A DNA stretch of 64,000 nt, taken from contig CM072884.1 in NCBI GenBank assembly GCA_037013685.1, positions 107,001,548 to 107,065,547 of the forward strand. Reading direction: 5' to 3'. The DNA comes from Acridotheres tristis. Its lineage: Eukaryota; Chordata; Aves; Passeriformes; Sturnidae. Under the pieces are notes generated by a model. The model did no database searches. It was not told the DNA's origin and saw nothing but the letters and a program-made list of their open reading frames with translations. Both the position numbers and the translations under genes were made by a program. Shown here one piece after another: positions 1 to 13,575 of the stretch (position 1 is its first letter; each line of letters begins with the position of its first letter).

Positions 1-778
1 TGTCAATCCAGTGGTACAGGAGGGTCCTGATCTCAAACACCCTATATTTGCCAGAACCAAAGGCATGAGTCCTGTGTGTTAAATGAGCTGAAAGCCACCC
101 ATTCCTTACTTCCAGGCAGTACCAGGACTTTGACAGGGACAATTGCTTTGGCAGGAGACCCAGCATCTGCTGGCACTGACTCTGCATCTGCTGCCTCTTT
201 AAAACGTTCTCTGCTACATTTCCCTGTGGCAGTGCTGGTGCTTTCTCCTCCTTGGGTAAATCTGGATGAGCTTTGGGGCACAGAGCAGGATGACAAGGTG
301 TGGAATAGCAACTGGCAGTAAAATCTTATTTTGCTGGCAGAGTAAGGAGCTGGGGCAGCTCATGATATACACACAGCATTCTGCATGCAGTGGCACAGGT
401 TTTCTGTAGCAGGAGACTGGATCTTGGAGTTTGAAAAGCCAGGTAGGAGGCCCAGAGATGGGCTGAGACATTTGGGGCAGCCATCAGCCCTCACACAGCT
501 GCTGGCTTCTCTGAAGCAGCTCTGAACAAAATCAACACCAAGCCCTGGTGTCCAAGGGCTTCTCCACTCACCAAGGAGGGCACTCTGGGAAACTCCTCTC
601 CAGATTTTCCCCACTGGCAGAGTACCCACACCAAAGCAGAGCTGCAAAGCCTCCATATCCCATCCCCTGAAAATATGCTGCTGCTTCCCCATACCTCCCA
701 GGTCTGTAAAGCTTGTCAGGGCACAGCCTTTACTCTCTAGATTTAAGCCAATGTAGTGACTATAAATATTGTGCTTTG
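1..778. other. No recognisable gene; possible 3'UTR-like sequence at its end
   Basis: Open frames here are short (up to 110 codons, on both strands) and resemble no family I know. No interspersed or simple repeat is visible. The last 60 bases become AT-rich and lead into an AATAAA at 779, so the block could be the tail of a transcript entering from the left. That is inference only: I see no exon boundary that supports it. Confidence 0.4.
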
Positions 779-784
779 AATAAA
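779..784 (+). terminator. Possible poly(A) signal AATAAA
   Basis: A canonical AATAAA hexamer sits in an AT-rich context. T/G-containing sequence follows within about 40 bases (GTTGTG at about 789, TTGTTAAATG near 816), which could serve as a downstream element. AATAAA is common by chance in AT-rich DNA. No upstream coding exon was recognised, so this is a weak candidate for the 3' end of a + strand transcript. Confidence 0.2.
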
Positions 785-3700
785 AGAGTTGTGAATACTA
801 GATGAGTCCATCTATTGTTAAATGTCATATTTAAATGTTTTAACACTCAGAGCCCCAGGTGCTGCACCACCAGGTGAGACCACACAGCCCCCCCAACCAT
901 TTCACTGTTAGTGTTGCTCAGGTAGGACAAGGAAGCCACAGACTGGGATGGTGGTGATGCTTTAAAGTTTTGCTAGCATAGCCATGTCACACATGAATGT
1001 GAAGAAAATACCTTCCTGGCTCAGCATGGTGCTTGCCCAGTCTTTAGGCAGGTCCACACCCTTCTGACAGACCAAACCTTGCACCAGCAGAGCCCTGACT
1101 GGCCTGAGGTCTCATCACACTGATGCTCGCTTTTCACCAGTGCCCACTAATTATGTCAGTGGTGATGGGGAGGTTGTAGCTGCCTGCCTAATTAAGCCAC
1201 AGTGAGAACTCATCAGCTACTCTGCTCCTGCTCCTTGGTTTTGCATTAGTACACCTTGTTATCACAAGGGTAGGGCTTTATTCCTGCCATCGTTTTTTCT
1301 CATTTTGGAGGGTAGTGATTTATTTATTTTATTTTTGTTCTGCTTTTACAACTCCTGCTCTTTTCCTCCTCAACTGCTTCCACGATGGAAGGCAAGATTT
1401 AATGCATTGGAACATCACAATTAGCCCCATCATGCTAATAACTTAAAGGAAACAAATAAATAGTAGAAATGGTGGCACTTTGGAAATTCCCCTGTGCTGC
1501 AGGAAGAAGACCTGCTGGTCAGGGCACATTGATTTTTTTCTGAATCCATCCATGCAGGATTCAAGGACAGGACAAAACACTATTAAGTCAGCAAGCAGAA
1601 TGCAGTAAATAATGAGGGAGCTGGGGAGGGCTGAGGCTGTGTGCTGACTGAGCCCAGATATAAATTTTGGTGAGCTGTGCACCTCAGCATCACCACGACA
1701 CTGCCTCTGGAGTGCCAGGGAAACCCAGATAGGAAAGAGGAGCTGGAAAAGCCCCTTGGGACTCCAGAAGATTTCCATGTTGTGTTTGTTGTGGAGGCAG
1801 AAATAAACTCCTTCCCATCATCCACAGGATTCCTTGCTGCTCTGGAAACCTGTGTGGATAAATACCACCTCTTCTGCTGGAGTGCAGCATGTCTGAGCCA
1901 GATGAAGGCTTTAGCACTGGGGAAGTTTTGCTCCAGAAGTGGGGGTTCTACCAGCAGGGTTTAACTGGTGTAGCTGTGTCAAAGCTCTCTGCCATCATCG
2001 TATTGCTGCTGTAGCTCTGCTGGTGAAGCGCCTTTCCCCATGTAGAGATGCTCTCTGGCCTGAGGCTTGTTTGTGAAGGAAGGAGAGGGGAGAGTCCAAC
2101 AGATAAAAGCTTTCCACAGAGCAGCAGGAGGGAGAAGGCAACCCATTAGCTTTTCCACTTCTTTGTTTGCCTTTGTCATCTCCAACCCTCGGCATACTTG
2201 AGCACGTCAGCTTCCCTCAGAGTTCAGGAGAACGAATCGAGGCCATAAAAAGCTTTGTGCAATCGAGTATTTGCAGGGCTGGGTCCTGGCTAAGTGATGT
2301 CGGGAAAACAGAAAAGAGATGAGATCCCTGCTTGAAGACTCAGCCTTGGTACGAGGACTCCCTGCTTCTCATGCTTTGGCCCACACAGAGCTGCAACACT
2401 CCATGCCTTCCAGGAGGGTGATTCAGAGCATCCCTGCAGAGAACCAAGAGCTGCTTGTGACTCATGGTTGTCAATTCTTGTGATTTAATCACCAGTGCTA
2501 TGCTTCACTGTGGTTTTCCTTCCAAAAGTACTGAAGAAATCAGTAGAAAGAAAATCAGACAGCAAGAAATCAGCTTTTTTTTTTTGCTGGAGGAGAATTC
2601 TGTCTTGACATCCCTGTTACAAAGAAGAACCTGAAAAAAAGAGATTAATTCTTCCGGGCCAAAAACCTATGAACTGGTGATCACAGACAGCAACTTTCAA
2701 AAAAAGTCTCATGATATGTTAACTGATTTTATGGTTTGGGATGCTGATATGTCACCCTTGGGCCCTGGGATGGACTGACAACATTGGAAGAATATGGTGT
2801 CTAAGACATTTGAAAGAAAGCTGTGTTTATTCATGTTGAAAACATTAAAAAGGAGCAAGTTTGAAAGTAAATCAGAAAAAATATTATCTTAATTTACATT
2901 AGCTGTGTAAAACAGTGTGGTCACTGGCCTAGATAGGCAAAGATACCACTGAGATTACACCAGTGCCAATGTGACAATGCAGCCTGAGATGAGATTTTCC
3001 TCGGAAGGAAACTGCAACTGCTCCTGCATTGAAGTCATCTTTATTCACTTCTTTATCCTTTCTTTCCTCCCACTTTTATGCTCTTCAATGTCCTTGGCAA
3101 CACATGCAGCCCCTCTGCTGGGTTTATTGTCAGCATGGTACCTGGTGGGGAGGGGAGGTTTGGTTGGATGTGACCTCTGAGCCCCAGAGCACCTCTGGCA
3201 GCCATCCACCCTTTGGCCTGCCCTACCTCTGCCCCTGCACTCTTTGGGCTGGCCCAGGTGCTCTCAGGGAAGGTGGCTGGTCTTTTGGCTGGCAGGGAAC
3301 AGGGCAGGCTCCCCTGGACTTACAGCCAGGTCCCACCTTCTTCCTTGCCATGGGACACTGCTGACACTGGTGACCCAAGTCCTGACGCCCAGCATTGCCC
3401 TGGGGTCTTTCAAGCCCCTTTCCTCCTTTGGTGGAGACAGAGAAAGGCAGGGGACAGCAGATGCCATTTGGCTTTGGTCCATCTCTCACAGAGGACAAGA
3501 AACCACCCTCTCTTCTGTGACAATGACCACAATGACTTCTTGAGTCAGTCCTAAAAATGTTGCCAAGCTGTGCTCAGGAGTTTCACTGTGTTTCATTTCA
3601 GGTAATTCTCTCTAATTTTCTGTGCTTAATTCTTGGTGTGTTTGCAAGCTGGTACCTCTGATGAGGCACAACAGAGACACTCCTCAAGTCCTACATTTTG

Positions 3701-5960
3701 GAAATTAAGTTGTGGAAGGTAAAATCCTAACACACCTACTGCAGTATGCTGCAGCCAAGTGTATTTTTTGTTTCATCCATAATGTTTGAAGTATAAAAGA
3801 AAGGCAGCAGCATGCAAAAATAAATGGCAAAAAGAGCAGAATAACCTACACCATAAAGTGGCTGTGAGAGAGCAGCTTCAGGTGTTTTAAAGTGGAGGTG
3901 TGGGACTTCTTATCCAGATCTCATCTCCCATACTGGTCTTCTGCTGTGATGCCAATGGCTACAAGCCCTCAGCTCCTCAGGGGAAGGTGAAGAGTTGGGT
4001 GACAGGTCACAGAGGGAGATGGATCACCAAGCTGAAAGAAGAGCCAGTCCTGGGCTTCGGAGCTGGGAATGTCCCCATTTCACAGGAAGCTCTGGAAATG
4101 ATCCATTATCTCAGCCTTACTCTCACCTCTGCCAGATGATACTGCTTGAGTCTTGTGTACATCAGTGTTTCCATCACTCCCTGCCTAGTCTCCAGTCTTT
4201 GCTTCTCAAGTGTTTCTGAGCAGGAAAGGTCAGTTCCTGCCCTTTCAGCAATCTGACAGCAAACATCTGGACCCAGAGGAAGTTATTTGTTGGCCCATTC
4301 AAATACCAAAGCCAGGTGAGCTGTCCAGGTGCACTGCAACTGGACTCTCCTGGTGATAACCAGCAGTAGTACTGAAGGAAGCCCTGGCACTTGTGAAATC
4401 AGCTTGAAGAGGAACACATGGCCCCCACCTCCCTGTGCCAGACCAGGAACATTTTCTTGACCAGGAAATTTCCCCACTGTATTTCCAGGCATTTGTTGCA
4501 ATGCTGTTTCACCATCCCTGCTTGCACAGGCTCTGCCTTTCCTCAGTGCTGGCTTATCACAAGTTAACCTGTCTACATTTAATTCTCAGAAATGCAAATG
4601 ATTGTCAAAACCCTTCTGTGTTACAATTTTAGGGGCATCATTGTTAAACTGCATTTGGAAAAAGTAAGGTGGCAATTCTCATGATCCAATGATTTCCTGC
4701 TCTAGTGAAAAGGCCATGTGGTGGGACTATCACTGAGAGAAGGATAGGATTAAGGAACTCTTTGCTTATCCAATTAGAAATCCCTCTACAAAAGAGAGCA
4801 CGTAGGAAACCTGAGGGAGTCTAGAGTAGTGGCTTGACCCTAGCTGGATGCCAGGTGCCCAAAGCTGCCCTGTCATTCCCCTGCTCTACTGGAAAGTCTG
4901 AGAAGTCCCTAAGGGATTTACCAGCTTCTTGAGGGTCTAGGTTGATTGTGAATGCCTCCAAACAAGATAGTTAGGGTTATTCCTTAATGGATTTGAGCAG
5001 AACTGGGTCTGAACTGGGAAAGCAGACTTCAAGCTATTTTCTTGATCACAGCTGAGCCTGTGACTCTCCTCAAGACCTCAAAACCGTTTTCCTCTTTTCT
5101 TGCTGAGAAAGAGGAACTGAAAGGTTTGAGATATAAACATTTTCATGACCAAAACGATCCCATTTTGTTCTCTGCATAGCTTCATGACCTGGCTGTGACA
5201 CAAATAGCTCTGAACATTCAAAACAGCTCTTGATTTTGGATGCTGGGTGGGATGTGTGTATGGAAGGTGCTCTCCGTGCATCTCCTGTCCCACACTGCAC
5301 ATTTCCAAGTCCCACAGAATGCCAGCCAGCACCTCCCCTCTTCTCAGCCACCCTTTTCCTAGAACTCACTGGCACGGAGCTATGCACAGAATGTCATTGC
5401 TGTCTTTGTCCTGCTTGGAGGCTCAATCCCTTAATCTCTTTCCCTTGTTTATTCTGGGCAGGGGGACTCCAGGTTAAATACCTCCTTGCAGAAGTGTTTA
5501 AACTGGCAGTGAAACATCTCCTTGTCCCTGTGCTCGTTGGTGAGGCAAAGCTCTCCTGCACTGGGAGAAGGCAGCACCTGAGGTTGTGCATCCCAGCTTG
5601 GCCACTTCATAGGAGCTCTCTCCATCCCAACAGACACCCTGCAGCATCCTCCTGTTCTGCTTGCCCCAGTCCTGTGACCTCCAACCAGTCCTTTGCATCC
5701 CTTCCTGTTTCCCCATTCCAGCCAGCTGCCCTTGGCATCCCTCTGGGAGCCACCACCTCAGCAAAGACAGATGATGCTCCCACATGGTGAGCAGCAGAAA
5801 ATGGGGAAGTAAACGGAGCTCAATCTAAACCTCTCTGTGAGAATATGGGAGCACCAGAGGGGTGCAGACCCATAGTGCCACAGACTTGCACACTAAGCAG
5901 CCCAGGGCACACTGTGTGGCCAGCACAGCCCTCTTGCTCTGCTCCCACTGGAGCCCTGTT
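785..5960. other. Gene-poor stretch, nothing recognised
   Basis: About 5 kb of mixed-composition DNA. The open frames up to 186 codons (for example 5230-5790 on +) lack any motif, signal peptide or repeat I recognise. Short homopolymers occur, such as a T11 run near 2575. An octamer-like ATGCAAAT lies at 4592-4599. I see no transposable element, tRNA or hairpin RNA. Confidence 0.5.
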
Positions 5961-5979
5961 TGGGGGAGAAGCCCTCAGC

Positions 5980-6330
5980 CTGGCTCTTAATGCTGCTGCA
6001 CATGCATTTTGGGCTTTTTGAGCTGTTGCTCACAAACAAAAGTGTTCAGATGAAAAATAAACCTCTTAAAAATCCCAGCCTATTCACTCCTGGCAGTCTG
6101 GTATTCCTTCAAACTGTCAGACTTAGCAGATTGTTTACTGGAAACGGTTCAATTGGCAGGACCTTCTGCTGTGCAGATGAAATTTTAAAATCCTGTTTCT
6201 TGTTGCGCTCAAAGTCTCTCTTTCCACTACACGGCTTCACAGAATTATTATTCACTTGTTTCCCATTGAATCGAAAAATACCCTCTCTCTTTCATTTCTA
6301 TGGAAAAAATGTGCGGGGGATATTAGCCCT
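5980..6330. promoter_or_regulatory. AT-rich CNE-like block
   Basis: A locally AT-rich, repeat-free block between more GC-rich flanks, containing homeodomain-like ATTATT words and SOX-like words (ACAAA, ATTGTTT). It lies inside a 201-codon + frame (5960-6565) that has no recognisable domain and that I treat as fortuitous. The enhancer-like label is inference from composition and motif texture, not from conservation, which cannot be seen here. Confidence 0.25.
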
Positions 6331-8690
6331 CATGCTTCAGGACACCAGCCAAGAGCTAAGTGCTTGGGCTGCAGAGAGAAGTTTCCCCGAGGGACACAGC
6401 AATGCAGAATGGTCAATTATCCCCAAAGAGTCCCAGCTGGCTGAGATGGGAGTCACACTGTCCTGCTGGACAGACAAGTGGTACACAGCATGGCACTCTC
6501 TGTGGACCACCCAAGGGTCTCCTCATCCAGGGAAATCTTGTTCTAATAAGGAGAAGTCCACATGATTCCTAATCTTGAAGATTTGTTATTTCCCTTCCTG
6601 TGCACAAGTACAGCAAGAGAAAGAGCTGTAATCTGCTTTCCCTGTCCTGTTGCTGCCTTTGCAGTGTGTCCTGTGAACAGCTACACCTGTGGGGCCAGGA
6701 CCTCCTGCTTTGGGTGAAATGTTCTGCTACCTCTTCCCTCTGGTTAGATCAATGCCTGTCATGTGCCAGCAGGAAAGAATACTTCAGTCACCTTTGGAGC
6801 TTTGTTATGGCTTAAGGCAGAACAACCTGCCATGAAACAGGCACATTCTGTGTGCCACCTCCCCATGGCAGAAAGGTACCACTACCCATGGGTCCTGCAA
6901 TGAGACTTGATTGTTACAAGTTTGATGTCCATTAGTGGAAGAGATGATTGCAGTCCTGATCAAAGGCAGGGAAAACCCCCAAAACATAAAGTTCAATGAG
7001 TTAATATACACTCAGATTAAGGTAGGAATGCCCAGGTACCTCCCCTGGGGAGGGAAGCTTTCAGTCCTTTGGTGGAAAGCCTCAGAAATAGTCTGTGGGT
7101 GTTTTGGGGGTCTTTGATGAGTTTTGGCCCCTTCTAAGACATGACAGATGCCTCTCATACCAGTAGTGGAGCCAGTTATGCCCCATCTGAAGGGATGAAT
7201 CAGGATCTTTCCCGAGGGGACTTTTATAGTTGAGTGAATTGAAAGGAAGGACAACTGTAATGATAAAAAGCACCATCCTGCCTCCACAGGGTCTGCTTTC
7301 ATCTGGCTCAAGGCCTGGCTTGTAACCCTTGGTGGTGGGTGCTCACCTCCTCTGCCTTATGCAGACCAGAGGCTTCAACACCACACACCCAGAAATTCAC
7401 CTCCTCCCACTCAGGGCTTGCAAGCCCAGCCCAGCAAAGCACCCACTGCCTTCACAAATCAGCCCTTGCTTGAGACATCAATGATTTACATTCCAGTCTC
7501 CCACAGTGGGTGTCAAAACAAGTTGTTCTAGTAAAGTTTCTCATTAAATCAACGAAATTACCTCCAGAGATGGGTCTGATGTGCCGTGTTAGGATGTCCC
7601 ATGATCACTCCGTCAGTAGGTGGAGCAACTTCCTTTATCCTCACCTCCTCACCATTAACCCAACCAGAGATCCTGTTCCCCCTGCTTACAGCTGCATTTC
7701 ACAACTGAACAGATCGTACCCCACAGCCTTAACCTCACTGTGGTCAGCCTTTGCGGGCATCTATGATTCCTGTACACTCCATGATTCATGCTGCTGTTGT
7801 CCCAGACGCATGGGGGCCTTTCAGTCTGATGAACACTTTCTCATGTTAATAAAACAAAAAGCCCAGCAGCACAAACAGGCAGAATCAAAAGGGGGAAACC
7901 AGACAAATCTCAATTAGCACAAAGAGCCCTGAGTCTCTAACTTTACTTCTCCCTCCTGTCACATTCCTTCTCCCAGCACTTCCCTTCAAGGAACGCAGGT
8001 TCAGTGAGTGAGGACTGGAAAAATATTAATTTATAGAAAATAAAATGAGGACCAAGAAGCATAAAACACCAAGTTTTGCAACTTCCAGCCTCTGCACGTT
8101 GATGGGACAGAGCTGGGGAGCTTGGACATGTCACACTGAACCAGTGATGTGGATGGAGTTGCAATAGCTGTGGAGGTTGGTTTCTCACACAGCAGAGCAG
8201 TGGGTGATCCTCTCTGCAATGAGAGACAGATAAAAAGGGATGGGGAGGGCATCACCAGCAAAGCTGCCTGCTGCCAGAGAGAGGCACAGAACAAGGGGAC
8301 CCTGGGAGCCACTTGCTTTGTGCTGGAGGATGTCTGGGCTTGGTCCCAGAGAGGCTCACCACAAAGCTGAGCAGGCGCACCTCTTACTCTTGCTAAAGTA
8401 GCACAGACTCTTTTTAAACCCTTTTTCGTTTTTGTTTTTTTTCAAAGCCATGCTTTCAAGTGGGAGTGCTGTGTCAGCCAACAATTTGTAAATCTTCTTG
8501 GGTAAAAGTGGTTTTTATTTTATCTCCCATACAAAGAGATGACCACTGACTAGTGTGTAGTCCACTCCTCCCCATTCAGGCTTCCCTGAGCACCTCTGGG
8601 GCAGAAAAAGGAGCGCTGGCACTGGGTCCTTACCCCCGTCTCTCTGTGATGCCAGCGGGAGGGACACGCTCACAACAAGCAGCATCTTCT
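6330..8690. other. No gene recognised
   Basis: This is mixed-composition sequence. A 135-codon + frame at 7510-7917 is relatively long for its moderate GC content but shows no domain, no signal peptide and no clear splice context. The block around 7480-7920 could instead be non-coding conserved sequence. No repeats were recognised. Confidence 0.45.
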
Positions 8691-9180
8691 CTCTCCCAGC
8701 AGATCGAGTCGTTCGGCAGCGATATTCCCGATCATCGCAATGCCGGTGTCACGATCTGATAGATGTGGCTGTGTCCGGAGGTCACTGCCACGGGCTGTTT
8801 CCTTACAGCTCAGGCGGTGCTGCCCCGCTGCTGCCCCTCCGTGCTGGCGGGCTAAGCTGGATCCGAGCGTCACGCATGATGTACATCACAACTGCCTGTA
8901 GGATAGCTCTGAAATAACAGCTGATTCCCGGCTAATAGATTCAGTAATCTGACACCCGGGCTGTAATAATTGTATCTGAACAAGGCAGGCTCCAGCCTCT
9001 GCCAGCCTTATTAGAATGAGTGATTGTTTCCATCAGGGATGTAGCTCTGGTGCATTCACCTTTCCCGAGCTCTGAAATACAAATTGAGCTTCTGACCTTG
9101 GCAGATACGACAGCTGACCTGTTTCCTCCTTTTTAAATAAGGAGAAAACAGGCTTTGGAGAGAAAGTGCTTGCTTTCTGC
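8690..9180. promoter_or_regulatory. CNE-like block with retained CpGs
   Basis: CpG dinucleotides are frequent between 8700 and 8880, and an AT-rich homeodomain-word segment follows (8910-9010, with TAATAG, TAATAATTG and ATTAG). An AGATT-cagt-AATCT inverted repeat is also present. No interspersed repeat is visible. Retained CpG next to AT-rich factor-site clusters is typical of vertebrate developmental enhancers. The assignment is inference and would need an alignment. Confidence 0.3.
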
Positions 9181-9770
9181 AGGCCTCCTTCTGCCATGCT
9201 CCTCACTATCATGAGATCTTAGTCAAATATTTGGCTTGCTGTTATTAGCCAGGATGACGGGCTGCCTAAACCGCCGAGCTCTTTCTGTGAGGCACAGAGG
9301 CACAGTCCTCTCTTCCTGCTGGGTTTGGGTTTACTCCTAATTTCTCTGCTCCCCAGCACAGCATGATTGTCAAAGGCAGCCCCTTTTCCCTGTGACTGTG
9401 CAGAGATCCTAGAAGCTAAAATCCAGGGGTGTTTGTGACCAGGGAATGGCACCAGGGACAGGGCTCAAAGATGCACTGCTGCTGAGCTGTGTCCAGCCAC
9501 CCTTTCCCTGCTTCGGGTCCCAGGCAGTCCCCAAGGGGCTCCCCGGGGGTGGGGGGCAGTGAGCCCTGCTGGTGGGGCACTGATGCTCATGGGTTTGGAG
9601 CAGCACCCAGGCTTGCCCTGCCTGGAGAAGGAAAAGCTGCCAGCTGTACTCGCAGCAGCAGCGTGGGAAATGCAGGACCAGGGAGGGGATGATTCCCAGC
9701 AGATTTTCCCTGGGAGTCGCAGCGCCATCCACTGAAATAAAACCACCTCCTGCCCTCAGCCAGGAGCCCT
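9181..9770. other. GC-rich stretch, nothing recognised
   Basis: GC-rich DNA with overlapping minus-strand frames of about 90-107 codons (9409-9746) that share no known motif. Proline- and serine-rich translations of this sort are expected from GC-rich non-coding DNA. Confidence 0.45.
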
Positions 9771-9774
9771 CCTG

Positions 9775-11430
9775 CTGCCTCCTTTAGTCAGCAAGTCAAC
9801 AGGCCTCGGCTGCTGATCCTAAATTTCCCTAGTGATGTGCCATGCAAGCCGCGTTTTCCAATGGGCTGCAAGCGCATGCTGTGGCCGTAAATACAGCTGG
9901 GAGGGAGATTTAGCCATGGTCCTCCCTCTCTTCCTCATATTGCTTTTCCTGAGGTTAAATGTCAAACGTGTCTAAAATATCACTCGGGTCTGCAAACCCT
10001 TATGTGCTTCAGGGAGGGGCCAGCCGGGCTCCCCTAAGGGCTTTGTCCTGATTTATGGAGGTGTGTGGCACAGAGCTGTAAATCGGGCACGCATCAGATA
10101 ACGTCATGGGAGAGCTGCATGCCTTTTATCAGAGCTGGGGCTCTAACACGGGCAGGGGTAGGAGCAGGGACAGCCCCGGGGCGTGCAGCTTGCTTTTCTT
10201 CCTCCATCAAAGACGGTGAGAAAAAAGCTGTCCCGCCTTGGTGGCTGCGCAAAAAATTGTGCCTCGGCTCATCAGTGGAGGCACATGTCATATCCTGGGA
10301 GATTCCTGGTGTTTCACTCTTCTGCTCCTCTCTAACTGAAGAGCAGGGCTGGCTTGCGGACCGCAAGCAAGTCCTGTAGGTCTGGTGGTTCGGCACAAAA
10401 GAGGGAGCCAGGCGCTCGAGTGGCGGGAAGGATTTATGTATTTTACTGTCCATCTGCAAAGCAAAACAAAAATAGCTGAAACACCGGTTTTCTGCTTTAT
10501 CGGCTCTGTGAATAAGCATATAAATTTCTATGACATTTCTGGAGACTTGCTGAAGGGGAAAAAAATTCATCCCTTAGGACCTGGCCAGCAGCAGTGGCAG
10601 CATATGGTCTGCTGAAATCAGTGGCTGAGCGCGTTTTTTGTGTGTTAGCATAAAAAGGTGACTTTGCGAGTAATTTCAGAAGCAAGGAGGGGTTTTCTCT
10701 CTTTTCCGTTTTTTTTTTTCCTTTCTTGTATTTTAAAATCCTGTCTAAGATGATGCAGCTGTCACAGCCATAACTCTTGAATAAGGGAGCTGGCTTGCGT
10801 TCTCTTGACTGGGAAGCACGAAGGGGCGCTGGCTCTTGGCCACCTCGTGGAAGCAGGTTCGGCCTCTTCCTTGGAGGCACCGGCGACAAAGGCAAAGTAC
10901 CCGGCACAGGCGAAGACAGGAGTCGGGGATGTTTTAGTTTTCCCAGTAGCTGCATCTCCCTCTGAGAAGGAGTCGGGGCCCTGTGAGTCCGTGGGAAAGC
11001 GGCTTCGGTCTCCAGGCTGCAAAAGAATGGCGGGGGAGCATCATTTCAGAGATGGAGTTCATTGGGGGGAAAAACAAATACAAACAGGCAACTGTTTATG
11101 GTAGATAAAGTGTGGTTTTTTTCTCTTTCATCGTTGACTAAAACCTCGTGTTCTTTCCGGTGCGGGAGGCAGGAGCCGTAATGCGCTGTCAGAAAGATGT
11201 CTTTCAGCCAGGCAGCACCTCTGGATGTTTATCTCCCTGCCATTGTGCTCCGGCGCTTTGAAATGTAAAGGGAAGACGCTGCTAATCACACCGTTGCTTA
11301 AAGATCAACAGCCAGGCGAGATGTACTTTGTCACATTTTCTCTTTGGTCTCTCTTTTTCCGTAATGAAAACGGTGACATTCATTCAGGTTCGCATGGCGG
11401 TGAGTTTTTAATGAATCGCTCCTGCCCTTT
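9775..11430. promoter_or_regulatory. Cluster of CNE-like segments
   Basis: A repeat-free block in which CpG-containing words (9840-9900; 10080-10280; 10840-11020; 11150-11290) alternate with AT-rich segments. The 158-codon and 152-codon minus-strand frames here (10094-10570, 10497-10955) have no identifiable domain. The texture suggests several adjacent regulatory elements. The boundaries are approximate and the function is inferred. Confidence 0.25.
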
Positions 11431-12790
11431 CCCTGGGCTCTGAGGCCGGAGCTGCCTTTGGAGTATCCTGATTGCCACCGGAGATGCAGATCCAGCCACT
11501 GGGAGAGCACGTCTTGGTATCACACCTGGTTTCCTCTGGTTTGGGTTGAATCCACCCTGTGTTAGGTTTGAGTCGTGTTGTTGAAGTCAGAGAGGTTGCG
11601 AGATGTAAGCAAAGGCTGAAAGGCAAAATTCTGATGTTGGATTTCTTATTAGTGGGAGTACAGAGAGCTTTAGGGGTAATTAAAAAAAAAAAAGAAAAAC
11701 AAACGTGTAGAATAAAGGAAATAAGTACTTATCTGTGGAAAGAAATAAAACTCAATATAGAAGATGTCTCTTCCTCCCATCCTGGTCTAGGCTTGTAAAT
11801 AACATAACAGAAAGGATGAAGTAAACATGGAAAGCTGGAGCAATAGAGTATTGAAAGGACGTGGCTGAGGGAGAGGGATATTTTTATTTTAAGACAGAAA
11901 TTTCCCATGTTCCTATTTTCTCCACTGTGAGATTAACATAGAGGTCTCCATTTCCACTTTCCACTATATCCTGCATGTGGGGAAAATGCAGCAAGTCAAA
12001 TTCGTACGAAGAGCAAAATAAGAGGGAGAGAAATTTAGCTTTTCTAATGCTGATTAAGAAGAGCAAACAAAGAAGAGAGCAGAAATGTGAACCACCAGTC
12101 ATTTTTCAGCAAAGGCTCCACTGAATCCTATTACAGGAATATATCACAAGCAGTATGAAAATTTTCATCTTTTGCCTGCCCAATGCCAAGGCAAGCATCA
12201 TCAGCCAGCAGTGAGAAGGCTGGGATACACAGCAGATAAAGCAGAGTAACTGAAAAAATGCATCAGCAGCACGTGTGTGTGTCAGGCATGCAAACACCAC
12301 CCCCACACCAGTCCTATTGGCTTTCCATGAGCCTTTCTTGTCCTTTTCCCAGTCTCCTCTGGGAACAGCTCCCTGATGCAAGACTAAACGTGGTTAAGTG
12401 CTTCCTTGGAGCACAGTGAGGGCAAAGCAATGGCTCATGCACAAATCACAGTCCTTGGCCAGGCCAGGAGACACGATGAATATTTGAGTGGCATCAACCA
12501 GCTCTTCCTCTGTGGACAGTTTCTATCACTGCCATGAGTGTGGGGTGCCCACTGCAGGTCTGCAGGTGGCTCAAAGATGGCAGTGAAGCTGTGGGTACCT
12601 CGAGGTGTGGTGCTCACAGAGGGCAGCCCACCAGCTGCTGAACAGATCCGTGTGTGTCCCCAGCAAAGAACACTCACCAGCCCATCCACAGCAATATAAA
12701 ATTGAGGGGTGAGCTCTCCTTGTGACAGTCAGGCCGCCTGTCTGAAGCTGATGCAAGGACAAGGGGCTACATGGTGCTAAGCACTGCTTG
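11430..12790. other. No gene recognised
   Basis: AT-rich in 11640-12100 and mixed afterwards. It contains a short A-rich run (about 11680-11700) and a small TG-rich run near 12270 beside a CACGTG E-box word. I see no coding exon or transposable element. Confidence 0.45.
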
Positions 12791-13170
12791 CCTTCAGGGC
12801 CTCTTCCTACACGATAAATACTTATTTAGATGGTGCCCTGCAATGTGCCGTTGTACACGACCCATAAATCCTGGTGTTAAATCGGTAAAATAAAAATCCA
12901 GTGCTGCGTCAGCTCGGCCTTTGAGAAGCCAAAGCTGATAAATAGGGTTTGATTGGCTCTTTCTACACCGATGCCCCAGAGCAACACCCTCTGCATGAGT
13001 GTGATATTGCTGCAAGCTGACAGTACAAAGGACAGACGCGTACCCGTGCCAGCCATTGAGCCGGCTGCCTGGATTAACCCTGATTTCCTTCCCTGACACT
13101 CCTTTCTTCTGCCGAGGAGGGAAGCCAGGCGTGAGAGCAAGTCCCTTTGCCTGTCATGCTGAGAACGTGG
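12790..13170. promoter_or_regulatory. CNE-like block
   Basis: Repeat-free sequence with AT-rich homeodomain-like words (ATAAATACTTATTTAG region, GATAAATAGG, TTTGATTGG) interleaved with retained CpGs (CACGATAAA, GTACACGACC, ACGCGTACCCG). Overlapping minus-strand frames of 101 and 87 codons have no recognised domain. It was chosen on texture alone and needs comparison with other birds, crocodilians or mammals. Confidence 0.3.
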
Positions 13171-13575
13171 TGCTGGCAGCGTAATTCAGCGTGCTAAGCC
13201 CGGTTCTCCCCTCCCTGGTCCCTGCTCTGCGGTGGTCTATCTCCATAAAAGCAGAGGATTTACACCGTCTTACACAAGTGGTGTGAGAAGGATCAGGCTG
13301 TGACAGTCCTGACTCCCAGCTTCCTGGGAAAGGCAGAGAACAGCTGCCTTTCAGCTTTCCTTGCATCCCTTGGGCTCTTTCTATTGACAAGGATTTCCTA
13401 GGATGTGGGTGAGGGGAGGGAATGTGGGACAGCATCTCACATGCACCTTTTCAGGTTTAGCCTAAATGCCTGTGGGAGGAGTGGCACCATCTCCGACAGC
13501 AGAGCAGCCAGCTCACACCCCTCCAGCCACCCCCAGCACCTCTGTTGACATGACAAACAAGCAGTAAATACAAAT

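Noticed and set aside
5960..6565. 201-codon + frame, the longest in the window
   Set aside because: No domain, signal peptide or family resemblance. It spans both AT-rich and GC-rich DNA without codon-like texture, and frames of this length are expected by chance in 64 kb of such composition.
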